A stretch of 64,000 bases of DNA from Aquirhabdus parva (lineage in GTDB: Bacteria; Pseudomonadota; Gammaproteobacteria; Pseudomonadales; Moraxellaceae), in NCBI RefSeq assembly GCF_003351745.1, contig NZ_CP031222.1, positions 1,718,207-1,782,206 on the forward strand, read 5' to 3'. The position numbers were made by a program, and so were the translations under genes. The notes under the pieces are model-generated. The model worked only from the letters and a program-made list of their open reading frames with translations. It was not told the DNA's origin and ran no database searches. This document shows positions 38,380-47,420 of this stretch, piece by piece; the first letter of the stretch is position 1, and every line of letters starts with the position of its first letter.

Positions 38380-39201
38380 TTAGTTAATCACACCATTACG
38401 ACTAAAGCTAGGTAAATGCCAGCCCGGTTCTTTATGCATCCACACATAAACTGCACGACCAGCTAAATTTTCTTCAGGGACAAAACCCCAAAAGCGGCTA
38501 TCTGCACTGCGATCACGATTATCACCCATCATGAAATAATGCTTAGCAGGAACTGTTACCTCCCAGTGGTGACCATTACTCGCAACAAATGCGCCATTAT
38601 TAAGCGAATTGACAAATGGTGCTTGTGATGCCGACCATACGCCAGAAAGTTCGCGAGTGATATGGCTGTGTGTTCCCATTTGTTCACGGGAGAACTGCTC
38701 ATAAGCTGGGTCACCCATATCTGGTAATGCAACTTTTGCAACCTTCTCACCATTAATGGTCAAATTTCCTTCGTCATAAACAATTTTGTCACCAGGTAAT
38801 CCTACTAGGCGTTTAATGTAATTTGTCGAAGGGTTGAGCGGATAGCGAAATACGACTACCTCTCCCCGTTTAGGTTCACCGCTGTCTAAAATTTTGGTAT
38901 TTGTGATAGGCAAACGGACGCCATAATCAAATTTATTAACGAGAATAAAATCTCCAGTCAACAACGTCGGGTTCATTGATTCAGATGGAATATTAAAGGG
39001 TTCAAATATGAATGAACGGACAATCAAGACGAGTGCAAGAATTGGGAAAAAATCATAACCCCAACTCACCCACATGCTTTCTGTGGCAATTTCACCCGAT
39101 TTAACGCGCTTGCGCTGTTTGAGTACTAATTTATCCAGCAACCAGATTGCAAAAAAAATCAGTGTTGCAGGAACCAGTATCAGATTAAAGTCAAAATCCA
39201 T
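38380..39201 (-). CDS. lepB: Signal peptidase I LepB
   Basis: Removes signal peptides from exported proteins at the periplasmic face. Two N-terminal helices (about 7-25 and 52-70), then the catalytic Ser in NIPSESMNPTL and Lys in NYIKRLVGLPGD (Ser/Lys dyad), with MMGDNRDRSADSRFWG conserved box near the C-terminus. 273 aa. Third gene upstream in the lepA-lepB-DUF4845-rnc-era line. Confidence 0.95.
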   Translation of the reverse strand: MDFDFNLILVPATLIFFAIWLLDKLVLKQRKRVKSGEIATESMWVSWGYDFFPILALVLIVRSFIFEPFNIPSESMNPTLLTGDFILVNKFDYGVRLPITNTKILDSGEPKRGEVVVFRYPLNPSTNYIKRLVGLPGDKIVYDEGNLTINGEKVAKVALPDMGDPAYEQFSREQMGTHSHITRELSGVWSASQAPFVNSLNNGAFVASNGHHWEVTVPAKHYFMMGDNRDRSADSRFWGFVPEENLAGRAVYVWMHKEPGWHLPSFSRNGVIN

Positions 39202-39290
39202 TGCAGCACAACCTTCTTTTAAAAGCCCATTTTCATCGATGAATTAAAACCAAAGGATTTTGTTGCAATCGTACCCTTGGCTCAATTAAC

Positions 39291-41111
39291 TTATTTCTTG
39301 TCGACTTGCAATACAGCAAGGAACGCCTCTTGTGGAATTTCAACACTGCCCACCTGCTTCATGCGTTTCTTGCCTTCTTTTTGCTTATTTAACAGTTTTT
39401 TCTTACGTGACACGTCACCGCCATAACACTTGGCCAAAACGTTTTTACGCATGGCTTTCACGGTAGAGCGCGCAATAATCTGGCTACCGATTGCCGCTTG
39501 AATAGCGACATCAAACATTTGACGAGGAATCAAATCCTTCATCTTCTCTACCAAGGAGTTTCCACGGAAACGTGCATCTTCCATGTGAGAAATCATGGCT
39601 AATGCATCCACTTTTTCGCCATTGATAAGCACGTCAACTTTAACCAAACGTGCAGGCTGAAAGCGTACAAAATTGTAATCCAATGAAGCAAAACCACGTG
39701 ATACTGATTTCAAGCGATCAAAGAAATCGAGTACAACTTCGGCCAAAGGTACTTCAAAAGTCAGGGAGACTTGATTACCTAAAAACTTCAAGTCTTTTTG
39801 CACTCCGCGGCGTTCAATACACAGGGTCATCACATTGCCCAAATAGTCTTGAGGAACAAGAATATGACACTCTGCAATCGGCTCGCGTAATTCTTCTGTA
39901 GTACTTCCATCGGGCATTTTTGATGGATTATCCACCAGAATGACATCACCATTTTTCTGCACCGCTTCGTAAATAACGGTAGGTGCAGAAGTAATCAGAT
40001 CAAGATTGTATTCACGCTCTAAACGTTCTTGAACGATCTCCATGTGCAGCATACCTAAGAATCCACAGCGGAATCCGAAGCCCAGTGCATCAGAAGATTC
40101 TGGTTCAAAAAAGAGTGCAGAATCATTAATTTTAAGTTTCTGTAGGGCATCTCGAAACGCTTCAAAATCGCTGGAATCAATTGGAAACAAACCTGCATAC
40201 ACTTGAGGCTTAACTTTCTTGAATCCTGGCAGCATTTCAACATCAGGGGTGCCGTGCAGAGTGATCGTGTCACCCACGGGAGCGCCAAAAATATCCTTAA
40301 TACCTGCGATGACAAAACCCACTTCACCAGCTTGGAGATATGGTGTTTCTGAATGCTTAGGGTTAAATACCCCTACTGAAGAAACGGGATGACTTTGTCC
40401 CGTAGATTTCACCAGCATTTTGTCGCCTTTTTTAATGCGACCATGACGCACTCGTACCAACGAGACAACACCTAAATAGTTGTCAAACCAAGAGTCAATA
40501 ATTAATGCTTGTAAAGGCGCCTCAGGATCTCCTGTCGGCGCAGGAATGCGCTCGACCAAAGCAACGAGTAGATCATCAATACCGATCCCCGTTTTCGCTG
40601 AAACACGTGGAGCATCATCTGCTGCGATTCCGATGATTTCTTCAATTTCTTTGATTACACGTTCTGGTTCAACTTGAGGCAAATCAATTTTATTTAAGAC
40701 AGGAACAACTTCTAAACCTTGCTCAATTGCGGTATAGCAGTTTGCAACCGACTGTGCTTCGACGCCTTGGGCAGCATCGACAACCAACAATGCACCTTCA
40801 CAGGCAGCTAAGCTACGAGACACTTCATATGAGAAGTCGACATGACCCGGTGTATCAATAAAATTTAACTGATAACGCTCACCATTAGGGTGATTAAAAT
40901 ATAATGTCACCGAGTGCGCTTTAATTGTAATTCCACGCTCACGCTCTAAGTCCATAGAGTCAAGGACTTGCGCCTGCATTTCACGATCTTGCAAGCCGCC
41001 ACAGCGCTGAATGAAACGGTCAGCGAGTGTTGATTTGCCATGGTCAATATGGGCGATAATTGAAAAATTTCGAATATGCGTAATGTCAGTCACGGTATGC
41101 TTATCAGTCAC
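39291..41111 (-). CDS. lepA: Elongation factor 4 (LepA), back-translocating ribosomal GTPase
   Basis: 606 aa. GTPase motifs [15 protein letters not shown] and NKIDLP, followed by EF-G-like domains II, III and V and the LepA-specific C-terminal domain ([34 protein letters not shown]). Start is GTG: two candidates exist at 41111 and 41093 because ACCGTGACTGA is repeated 18 bases apart. No ATG is available; I keep the upstream GTG but the second is equally plausible. First gene of the long minus-strand unit ending at pdxJ. Confidence 0.95.
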   Translation of the reverse strand: MTDKHTVTDITHIRNFSIIAHIDHGKSTLADRFIQRCGGLQDREMQAQVLDSMDLERERGITIKAHSVTLYFNHPNGERYQLNFIDTPGHVDFSYEVSRSLAACEGALLVVDAAQGVEAQSVANCYTAIEQGLEVVPVLNKIDLPQVEPERVIKEIEEIIGIAADDAPRVSAKTGIGIDDLLVALVERIPAPTGDPEAPLQALIIDSWFDNYLGVVSLVRVRHGRIKKGDKMLVKSTGQSHPVSSVGVFNPKHSETPYLQAGEVGFVIAGIKDIFGAPVGDTITLHGTPDVEMLPGFKKVKPQVYAGLFPIDSSDFEAFRDALQKLKINDSALFFEPESSDALGFGFRCGFLGMLHMEIVQERLEREYNLDLITSAPTVIYEAVQKNGDVILVDNPSKMPDGSTTEELREPIAECHILVPQDYLGNVMTLCIERRGVQKDLKFLGNQVSLTFEVPLAEVVLDFFDRLKSVSRGFASLDYNFVRFQPARLVKVDVLINGEKVDALAMISHMEDARFRGNSLVEKMKDLIPRQMFDVAIQAAIGSQIIARSTVKAMRKNVLAKCYGGDVSRKKKLLNKQKEGKKRMKQVGSVEIPQEAFLAVLQVDKK

Positions 41112-41184
41112 GGTAGGCTTATAGGGTTCAAAAGAAAATAGTGCCGCATTCTAGCGCATTTTCTTGCAAGATGCTTCGCTTACG

Positions 41185-41200
41185 AAAGCGATATCGCTTT
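41185..41200. promoter_or_regulatory. Perfect 16-bp palindrome upstream of lepA
   Basis: AAAGCGATATCGCTTT, perfectly self-complementary without a loop, 74 bases upstream of the lepA start and in the 165-base gap to the thioesterase gene. It looks like an operator for a dimeric regulator rather than a terminator, as no T tract follows on either strand. Confidence 0.4.
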
Positions 41201-41276
41201 AATTCACGAGGTCTTATCTGAGTTGGTGTAGCTTTTTAATATGTATCATTTAAAAAAAAGAATCCATTAAATGCAC

Positions 41277-41720
41277 TTACTTGACGCCATAAGCTACTTT
41301 AAATTCTGGGGGCATACGATGTGGGCGTCCAGTATCAATCGCAATACAGACCCAGTGGGTATGCCCTTCAAAAGCAAGTTTTTGATCAGATAATCGAGTA
41401 AATCGATAATAACGATGTAAGTTCAAGGCATTGTTATTATCTAGCCAAGTTTCCATCTGAACCTTTTCGTCAGGAAACAGAGCTGCTAAATAGGTCATAT
41501 GATGCTCTCGGGCCACCATTGCATATCCTAAACGCTGAAAATCTTCGACGGTTATCCCTAACACATTCGAGTGGCTCCAGGCCATATCTTCCATAAGCTT
41601 TAAATAGACAGTGTTATTCATGTGTCCAAGCCCGTCGATATCTGCGGGTTGGACGGTATAGATTTTTTGAAATACAGCGGATTGAGTAGTGGTTGGTTGA
41701 TGAGAGGATTGATTATTCAT
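41277..41720 (-). CDS. Acyl-CoA thioesterase, hotdog fold (4HBT)
   Basis: 147 aa. Hotdog motif DIDGLGHMNNTVYLKLMED near residues 28-46, with the Asp/His pattern typical of 4-hydroxybenzoyl-CoA thioesterase-like enzymes (YbgC/FadM group). AREHHMTYLAALFPDEKVQM and AFEGHTHWVCIAIDTGRP complete the fold. It hydrolyses an acyl-CoA or related thioester; chain length cannot be inferred. Convergence or grouping with YceI (67 bases away, same strand) gives no clear hint. Confidence 0.85.
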   Translation of the reverse strand: MNNQSSHQPTTTQSAVFQKIYTVQPADIDGLGHMNNTVYLKLMEDMAWSHSNVLGITVEDFQRLGYAMVAREHHMTYLAALFPDEKVQMETWLDNNNALNLHRYYRFTRLSDQKLAFEGHTHWVCIAIDTGRPHRMPPEFKVAYGVK

Positions 41721-41786
41721 TCGTAGCCTACTGAGTTATATCCGAGTTAATTCATGCTGTTTTGATTAACGTTCCCTGCACGTTAA

Positions 41787-42419
41787 TCACTGGGCAGCGA
41801 TTTTGCTCAGTGTCACGGGAGAGACATTACTTGATACTAAGGCACTTTCTACATGAACCGAAATATTTTTATCAACCATGGCCGAATAACTGTCCATGCC
41901 CCAATCATTACGATTCACTGTTAGATTAGCTTTGGTATTAATCGTCACGATTTTAGATGTGGCATCAAACTTCGGCTTTTCTAATGCCATGGTAAACTCA
42001 ATAGACTTGGTAACCCCAATCATTGTTAAGTCGCCGCGTACCAATGCATGTGCAGGATCAATTAAAGTGACCAGCGTACTTTTAAACCTGATCACTGGGT
42101 ACTTTTCGACATTAAAGAAAGAGCTACCTTTGAGGATGTCATCACGCATCCCCGATCCAGTAGATATACTATTCGCTTGAACAGAAATAGTGGTTTCCAT
42201 ATGTGTAGGATCAAATGCATCACCTTTAATCTGACCATCAAGGCGATCAAATCCACCATCGACCTTCATGATCCCAGCCGTAGCAAAACGAATCAGCGTT
42301 TTACTGGTATCAATCTGCCAGTCCGCTGCGAATGCTAAAACAGGACTTAGCATAAAGAGCGCAATAAAACTCATTTTTAGCGTTAATCGCTTTGAAAATA
42401 TTTTTTTAAAATTTTTCAT
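41787..42419 (-). CDS. Periplasmic YceI-family protein
   Basis: 210 aa. Signal peptide from the ATG at 42419: MKNFKKIFSKR then a hydrophobic run to LAFAADWQ. CGGAG is six to eight bases upstream, which rules out the longer frame from 42494. YceI lipocalin-like signatures: IDTSKTLIRFA, RLDGQIKGDAFDP, FFNVEKYPVIRFKSTL, GDLTMIGVTKSIEF and VNRNDWGMD. YceI proteins bind polyprenoid or other hydrophobic ligands in the periplasm; physiological role is not established. Confidence 0.9.
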   Translation of the reverse strand: MKNFKKIFSKRLTLKMSFIALFMLSPVLAFAADWQIDTSKTLIRFATAGIMKVDGGFDRLDGQIKGDAFDPTHMETTISVQANSISTGSGMRDDILKGSSFFNVEKYPVIRFKSTLVTLIDPAHALVRGDLTMIGVTKSIEFTMALEKPKFDATSKIVTINTKANLTVNRNDWGMDSYSAMVDKNISVHVESALVSSNVSPVTLSKIAAQ

Positions 42420-42770
42420 TATTCTCCGCTCCGTTTTTTTGACATTAATGACAATCCGCTTCTGAAAACACTGATTAAAACATGGAGCCATCATTTCTCA
42501 CAGCATTCACAATCGAAAAAATATTAAAAAGCTACCTCTTACAGTTTTAAATCGTTTTTTTCGATCAAAAGTATAAGAATTAACGGTTAGACAAATAACT
42601 CCTCCAATTGTATCTTTGCTTCATCGAGACGACAGCATGTTTTAGTCGATTAAAACTTGGATTGTCATCGATCAAACAATTTTCTTTAACTCGATCTTTT
42701 CATCAAGACTTTAATAGACACTTTATAGAGTCGAGATTGCAAGATTACTGAAGTTCATAGCGAGGATGTC
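42420..42770. promoter_or_regulatory. Divergent intergenic region yceI-like / rubrerythrin
   Basis: About 350 bases, AT-rich, containing the 5' leaders and promoters of both genes. I see several T-rich runs and the repeated word CGAT(C), but no unambiguous promoter or operator. No small reading frame with a ribosome binding site was found. Confidence 0.35.
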
Positions 42771-43259
42771 ATGACAAACCCAGCAGCAACACAATCAATC
42801 ACCATCAAAAATCTTGAATCGGCTTTTGCCGGTGAGTCGATGGCACATATCAAATACCGTTATTTCGCCAAGCTTGCCCGCGAAATGGGTGACGAAGAAA
42901 CGGCCAAAATTTTTGAAGAGACCGCGTCTCAAGAAGTCATGCATGCTTTCGGTCATTTAGATCTACTTTATCCTAAAGCAGAAATGACATCAGCAAAAGC
43001 ATTGCAAATAGCTATTGAAGGCGAAACATACGAATACACTGAAATGTATCCCCAATTTCGTCACTTGGCAATTGAAGAAGGAAACACCGCAGCTGTTGCC
43101 GAATACGATGAGCAGATTGAAGAATCGAAGGTACATGCTAGCCAGTTTAAAGCTGTGCTTGAAAAGGCAGCAAAGCGCTTTGCAGCGCTTGCAAAAGTTG
43201 AGGAGCGTCATGCCAATCACTATCAACATGCACTTGATGAATTGCTTGCACGGGGATAA
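42771..43259 (+). CDS. Rubrerythrin-type diiron protein without rubredoxin domain
   Basis: 162 aa. Ferritin-like four-helix bundle with diiron ligand motifs: NLESAFAGESMAHIKYRYF, EETASQEVMHAFGHL (ExxxH-like) and KVEERHANHYQHAL. It lacks the C-terminal rubredoxin (CxxC..CxxC) of classic rubrerythrin. The usual role is reductive removal of hydrogen peroxide, with electrons from a rubredoxin; a separate rubredoxin gene lies 207 bases downstream. GAGG lies just upstream of the ATG. Confidence 0.9.
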   Translation: MTNPAATQSITIKNLESAFAGESMAHIKYRYFAKLAREMGDEETAKIFEETASQEVMHAFGHLDLLYPKAEMTSAKALQIAIEGETYEYTEMYPQFRHLAIEEGNTAAVAEYDEQIEESKVHASQFKAVLEKAAKRFAALAKVEERHANHYQHALDELLARG

Positions 43260-43381
43260 TGACGCTTTTTTGGTTGAATTTTTCGCCCAACAGGTCTGGT
43301 TTAAAAGACATTTTGGGGTTTTATATGGGAAATTTAGACGCTCAATGAATACCTTGGGTTTTAGATATTTAACAATCGCTG

Positions 43382-43387
43382 TATAAT
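43382..43387 (+). promoter_or_regulatory. Consensus -10 box for rubA
   Basis: A perfect TATAAT, 79 bases upstream of the rubA start. The nearest -35-like word (TTGGGT at 43354) is too far; no other is clear. Confidence 0.45.
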
Positions 43388-43466
43388 CGCGGCAAATTTG
43401 ACGTACTGGCAGGACTCAAGATGTCACGATGACATCACTCCCACCGTGCGCCCTTCGGAGAAAGTA

Positions 43467-43631
43467 ATGAAAAAGTATCAATGTATCGTTTGTGGTTGGA
43501 TCTATGATGAAGCAATCGGCTGGCCAGATGATGGCATCCCAGCAGGCACTCTGTGGGATGACATTCCAGACAGCTGGGTTTGCCCTGACTGCGGTGTGGG
43601 CAAAGCTGATTTTGAAATGATCGAAGTATAA
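43467..43631 (+). CDS. rubA: Rubredoxin RubA
   Basis: 54 aa electron carrier with a single Fe(Cys)4 site: [11 protein letters not shown] and [17 protein letters not shown] 43467 has CGGAG at good spacing; the frame opens at 43398 but that extension is not rubredoxin-like. In Acinetobacter, RubA with RubB feeds electrons to the alkane hydroxylase AlkM; here a rubrerythrin lies upstream, so peroxide reduction is a second possible use. Confidence 0.95.
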   Translation: MKKYQCIVCGWIYDEAIGWPDDGIPAGTLWDDIPDSWVCPDCGVGKADFEMIEV

Positions 43632-43680
43632 TTTCTCATTATTGACCAGCCATGCTGATATTTTTTAAATCAGTACAGCC

Positions 43681-43746
43681 AAACGCTTTGAATTTAAGAT
43701 TAAAGGCACTTGTTGCGTAAAATCTTGAAACAAAGCGTTTTTTATA
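43681..43746 (+). terminator. Large imperfect hairpin with T tract after rubA
   Basis: Outer arms AAACGCTTTG (43681-43690) and CAAAGCGTTT (43731-43740), inner arms AAGATT and AATCTT, with small bulges between; about 19 paired bases, then a run of T. Terminator between rubA and rubB. The remaining sequence up to 43931 shows no gene. Confidence 0.75.
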
Positions 43747-43931
43747 TCTAAATGATATATGTGCAATCTTTTTTGGTTCTATTTGCGGAAATAGCATATG
43801 GCTTTGTATTAGGAATGATATTGATCTTTTTTAATACATCGATTCCAAGCACTTAGTTTTATACTGCAAAGATGTCCCTATATTTATAGAATCAATCAAA
43901 TTTAAGTAGTTGCCTTCACATGGATAATATT

Positions 43932-45104
43932 ATGAATCCCATCGTTGTCGTTGGTTCCGGAATGGCTGGTTATACTCTCGCTCGCGAGCTACGTAAAGCC
44001 AGTGCAGAAGCACCGCTTTTGATCATCACTGCTGATGATGCTATCAACTATTCAAAACCCGTATTATCAAATGCATTAAGTGGTGGAAAGCTACCTGAAC
44101 AAATTGGTATGGGCGATCACGCTAAAATGACTGAGCAACTCAAAGCGTCAATCATGGCACATACCCAAGTTTTAGAAATTGATAAAGAAAATAAAACCTT
44201 AACACTAAGAACAGATGCAGGTATCGTCACCCAACCCTATGCAAAACTGGTTTTAGCTGTTGGTGCAAGCCCAATCCGTATTCCGATTGAAGGCGATGGT
44301 ACTTCGGAAGTCTATGCGATTAACTCATTAATCGACTACAAAACCTTCCATGCCTCGTTAGCACAAAAGAAAAGTAAACGAGTTCTGCTGCTAGGTGCCG
44401 GTTTGATTGGTTGTGAGTTTGCCAATGACTTATTAACCACTGAGCACGACGTCACTGTCGTCGATCTTGCGCCACGCCCTTTAGGCCGTTTATTGCCTCA
44501 GGAGGTTGCAATTGCGTTTCAAAAGCAATTAGAAGCCAAAGGGATACGCTTCGAACTTGCAACAACGGTTAAGCATATAGCGCATACAGATACTGGGCTG
44601 AGTGTGACACTTGCTAATGGCCAAACTTTTGAAGTTGATATTGTGCTTTCTGCAATTGGTTTGAAACCCAATACCGAACTTGCACATGCAGCTGAATTGG
44701 CGATTAATCGCGGTATTCAAGTCAATCAATCGTTGCAAACCAGCCATGCTGATATTTATGCAATGGGCGATTGCGCTGAAGTTGAAGGTCACTTATTACC
44801 CTATGTGATGCCATTAATGCAGCAAGCGCGTGCTTTAGCGCAAACACTAACGGGTAATCCTAGCTTGGTGCATTATCCTGCTATGCCAGTCAGTGTTAAA
44901 ACGCCTGCCGCGCCCTTAGTTGTACTTCCTCCAGCTCCCCATCTTGAGGTGACTTGGAATTTTGAAGAACTCGAAGACGGTATGATCGCTAAAGCAACAA
45001 TTGGTGATGTACTGCAAGGCTTTATTCTGCTTGGCCCAACAGCGACTAAGCAACGTATGGCATTGACGAAGTTGGTCCCTGACTTATTAGGTTTGCCCGC
45101 TTAA
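43932..45104 (+). CDS. rubB: Rubredoxin-NAD(+) reductase RubB
   Basis: FAD-dependent reductase that passes NADH electrons to RubA. The FAD motif VVGSGMAGYTLAREL is at the N-terminus, the NADH-binding LLLGAGLIGCEFANDL near residue 145 and the second FAD motif IYAMGDCAEV near residue 275. The C-terminus VKTPAAPLVVLP to MALTKLVPDLLGLPA matches what I recall of Acinetobacter RubB very closely. I start at MNPIVVVGSG (43932); an ATG at 43920 adds four residues. 390 aa. Confidence 0.95.
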   Translation: MNPIVVVGSGMAGYTLARELRKASAEAPLLIITADDAINYSKPVLSNALSGGKLPEQIGMGDHAKMTEQLKASIMAHTQVLEIDKENKTLTLRTDAGIVTQPYAKLVLAVGASPIRIPIEGDGTSEVYAINSLIDYKTFHASLAQKKSKRVLLLGAGLIGCEFANDLLTTEHDVTVVDLAPRPLGRLLPQEVAIAFQKQLEAKGIRFELATTVKHIAHTDTGLSVTLANGQTFEVDIVLSAIGLKPNTELAHAAELAINRGIQVNQSLQTSHADIYAMGDCAEVEGHLLPYVMPLMQQARALAQTLTGNPSLVHYPAMPVSVKTPAAPLVVLPPAPHLEVTWNFEELEDGMIAKATIGDVLQGFILLGPTATKQRMALTKLVPDLLGLPA

Positions 45105-45121
45105 TTCAATGCGAATACCAG

Positions 45122-45152
45122 AAAACGCCTGTACTATGCAGGCGTTTTTTTT
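45122..45152 (+). terminator. Rho-independent terminator after rubB
   Basis: Stem AAAACGCCTG / CAGGCGTTTT with a seven-base loop, then eight T. It separates rubB from estB, which then needs its own promoter. Confidence 0.9.
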
Positions 45153-45193
45153 GCTTTTTTATTCTCAATCTATACTGGGTTTAATGCATTCGC

Positions 45194-45239
45194 TTGACAT
45201 TTAATAATCTTCTGACAATACAAATTGTCAGAAGATTAT
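45194..45239 (+). promoter_or_regulatory. TTGACA box overlapped by a 16-bp perfect palindrome, upstream of estB
   Basis: A consensus -35 hexamer TTGACA lies at 45194-45199. Five bases on begins a perfect inverted repeat: left arm ATAATCTTCTGACAAT (45204-45219), loop ACAA, right arm ATTGTCAGAAGATTAT (45224-45239). The palindrome covers the place of the -10 and start site. No T tract follows, so an operator (or an mRNA-leader hairpin) is more likely than a terminator. It is 61 bases upstream of estB. Confidence 0.6.
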
Positions 45240-45303
45240 GTTAGGCTAAGTCAATACTAAGTACCTTAATACTTTAAACAACGCGTACTACACGGAAAAA
45301 ATT

Positions 45304-46260
45304 ATGTCTTCATTGCAAACGCCTATTATTTTTAGCCCATCACCTTATGCTGACTTCATGCAACAAACTACGGTAAAGGTTGGGGATCTAGATTTTCATG
45401 TTGAAATTGGTGGTAAAGAGGATGCGCCAGTCATTTTGCTAATTATGGGCCTTGGAGCGCAAATGCTGTTGTGGCGTGATTTTTTCTGTAAAGGGTTGAT
45501 TGATGCAGGTTATCGCGTTGTGCGCTTTGATAATCGCGACATTGGTTTATCTAGCAAAATGCGTGAGAAATCTCCTCGTTTCAGTCAGGCTCAATTAATG
45601 GCCCGCTTCACCTTTGGTTTAAAAACAGATGGGGCGCTTTATACGCTATACGACATGGCAAACGACACCAAAGGTTTGTTGGATGCTCTGGGCATTGAAA
45701 AAGCACATGTAATTGGGGGTTCTATGGGGGGGATGATTGCGCAAATTTTGGCAGCAAATTATCCTGAAAAAGTTGCAACTTTGGGGCTATTATTCAGTAG
45801 TAATAATCGCGCCTTCCTCCCCCCACCTTATCCAAAACAGTTTAATGCTTTAACTGGTCGTCCTGATTCGCAAGATGAAGCCGGGCTAGTTAAACATTCA
45901 TTGAAGTTATTTGCTGCCATTGGTACGCCGGATCAAAGTACTGAAGAAGAAAAAATAGAATTTGCGCGTACACTGTATCGACGTAGTTATTCACCAGCAG
46001 GGGTAATGCGTCAATATCTCGCAGTACTCACAACGGGTTCCCTTCGTGCGGAAGGTGAGAAAATTACTGCACCAACAATCGTTCTTCATGGTAGCGAGGA
46101 CAGACTATTACCCGTTGCACATGGACGTGCGGCGGCTAAAGCGATTAAGGGTGCAAAATTTCATTTGATTAGCGGCATGGCACACGATATCCCTAAAGGC
46201 TATACTCCACTCTTAGTTAAGCTCTTTACCCAACACATTAAATCTCACTCAAAGCCATAA
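45304..46260 (+). CDS. estB: Alpha/beta hydrolase, EstB-type esterase
   Basis: 318 aa. Oxyanion region ILLIMGLGAQMLLW, nucleophile Ser in VIGGSMGGMIAQ, catalytic Asp in VLHGSEDRLLP and His in SGMAHDIPKG. The place between rubB and oxyR is that of estB in Acinetobacter baylyi. The natural substrate is unknown. It runs into oxyR with a three-base gap. Confidence 0.88.
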   Translation: MSSLQTPIIFSPSPYADFMQQTTVKVGDLDFHVEIGGKEDAPVILLIMGLGAQMLLWRDFFCKGLIDAGYRVVRFDNRDIGLSSKMREKSPRFSQAQLMARFTFGLKTDGALYTLYDMANDTKGLLDALGIEKAHVIGGSMGGMIAQILAANYPEKVATLGLLFSSNNRAFLPPPYPKQFNALTGRPDSQDEAGLVKHSLKLFAAIGTPDQSTEEEKIEFARTLYRRSYSPAGVMRQYLAVLTTGSLRAEGEKITAPTIVLHGSEDRLLPVAHGRAAAKAIKGAKFHLISGMAHDIPKGYTPLLVKLFTQHIKSHSKP

Positions 46261-46263
46261 TCT

Positions 46264-47160
46264 ATGTCTGCTCTTCCTTCGCTCCGCCAATTGTCGTATC
46301 TGGTGACACTTGCGGAAACCTTGCACTTCACTGAAGCGGCAAAGCGCTCCTTTGTCACGCAATCTACACTGTCAGGTGGGATTATTGAGTTAGAACGTGT
46401 TTTAGGGGGCGCTTTGGTAGAGCGTAGCCGTCAAACGGTTCGCCTTACGCCTTTAGGTGAGCAAGTGGTTGAACGAGCCAGATTAATGCTTGCTGATGCA
46501 GGGGACTTGCTTAAACTTAGTCGCGAACTTGGTGAACCTTTGACGGGTGATTTGCATCTTGGTGTTATTCCAACCATTGCTCCTTTTGTCCTTGCCAAGC
46601 TATTACACGCCGTACGCACACAATATCCCAAATTAAACTTACGCATACATGAAGCTCAAAGCCAAATTCTAGTCCAAGACTTAGAAAACGGTGATTTGGA
46701 TATGGTACTGCTTGCATTACCCTATCCGACTGAAAATCTTCAAGTCACTTCACTACAGACAGAGCCGCTTCTACTTGTTTGCCATGAGGATGACCTTTTA
46801 GCACAAAAAAATAATCAACGCGTTAGTCAATTACCACTCGAAGAACTCCTGCTCTTAGAGGAGGGACATTGTCTAAGAGAACATGCACTAAGTGTGTGTA
46901 GTCTAGGTGATCGCGCAAATTTAGGGGATCTAGAAGCAACGAGCTTGCCTACTTTAATCGAAATGGTTGCCGCTCAACTCGGTTTTACACTAATGCCCCA
47001 AATGGCAATTGATTCAGGTTTTTTACAAGGCTATCCGATGCTTGTGTGTCAACCTTTAATCGAACCGCCTACCCGGACTTTAGCTTTATTAGCCCGTAAA
47101 AGCACAACTCAGCAGGTTGAACTTGACGCATTAGCGAAGCTAATCCGCCAACTCCAGTAA
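46264..47160 (+). CDS. oxyR: Hydrogen-peroxide sensing LysR-type regulator OxyR
   Basis: 298 aa. N-terminal winged helix (LRQLSYLVTLAETLHFTEAAKRSFVTQSTLSGGI, residues about 7-40) and the effector domain. The redox pair is preserved: EEGHCLREHALSVC has Cys at the positions of E. coli C199 and C208. On oxidation OxyR activates catalase and peroxidase genes. Translation is probably coupled to estB. Nearby rubrerythrin and rubredoxin are candidate members of its regulon (inference). Confidence 0.93.
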   Translation: MSALPSLRQLSYLVTLAETLHFTEAAKRSFVTQSTLSGGIIELERVLGGALVERSRQTVRLTPLGEQVVERARLMLADAGDLLKLSRELGEPLTGDLHLGVIPTIAPFVLAKLLHAVRTQYPKLNLRIHEAQSQILVQDLENGDLDMVLLALPYPTENLQVTSLQTEPLLLVCHEDDLLAQKNNQRVSQLPLEELLLLEEGHCLREHALSVCSLGDRANLGDLEATSLPTLIEMVAAQLGFTLMPQMAIDSGFLQGYPMLVCQPLIEPPTRTLALLARKSTTQQVELDALAKLIRQLQ

Positions 47161-47420
47161 TTTTTTATGTCCATAAATATCTAATATACTTATATTAATG
47201 ATCTAAAATTAAATATTAGAGTCTCCTAATGTCGCTAAGCGCTTGACGGACTATAACTTTGCGAGTAACTTCCATAAACACGCTGTAAAAAACAACAAGA
47301 TTTCACATAAACTTTAATAAAGATTGTAATACAACTCAATAAAAAGACCGCCATAACATAATTATCAGTATCAGATATGGCTTAAGACGTTGAATAGTGC
47401 TCATCCAAAGGGGTTACACG

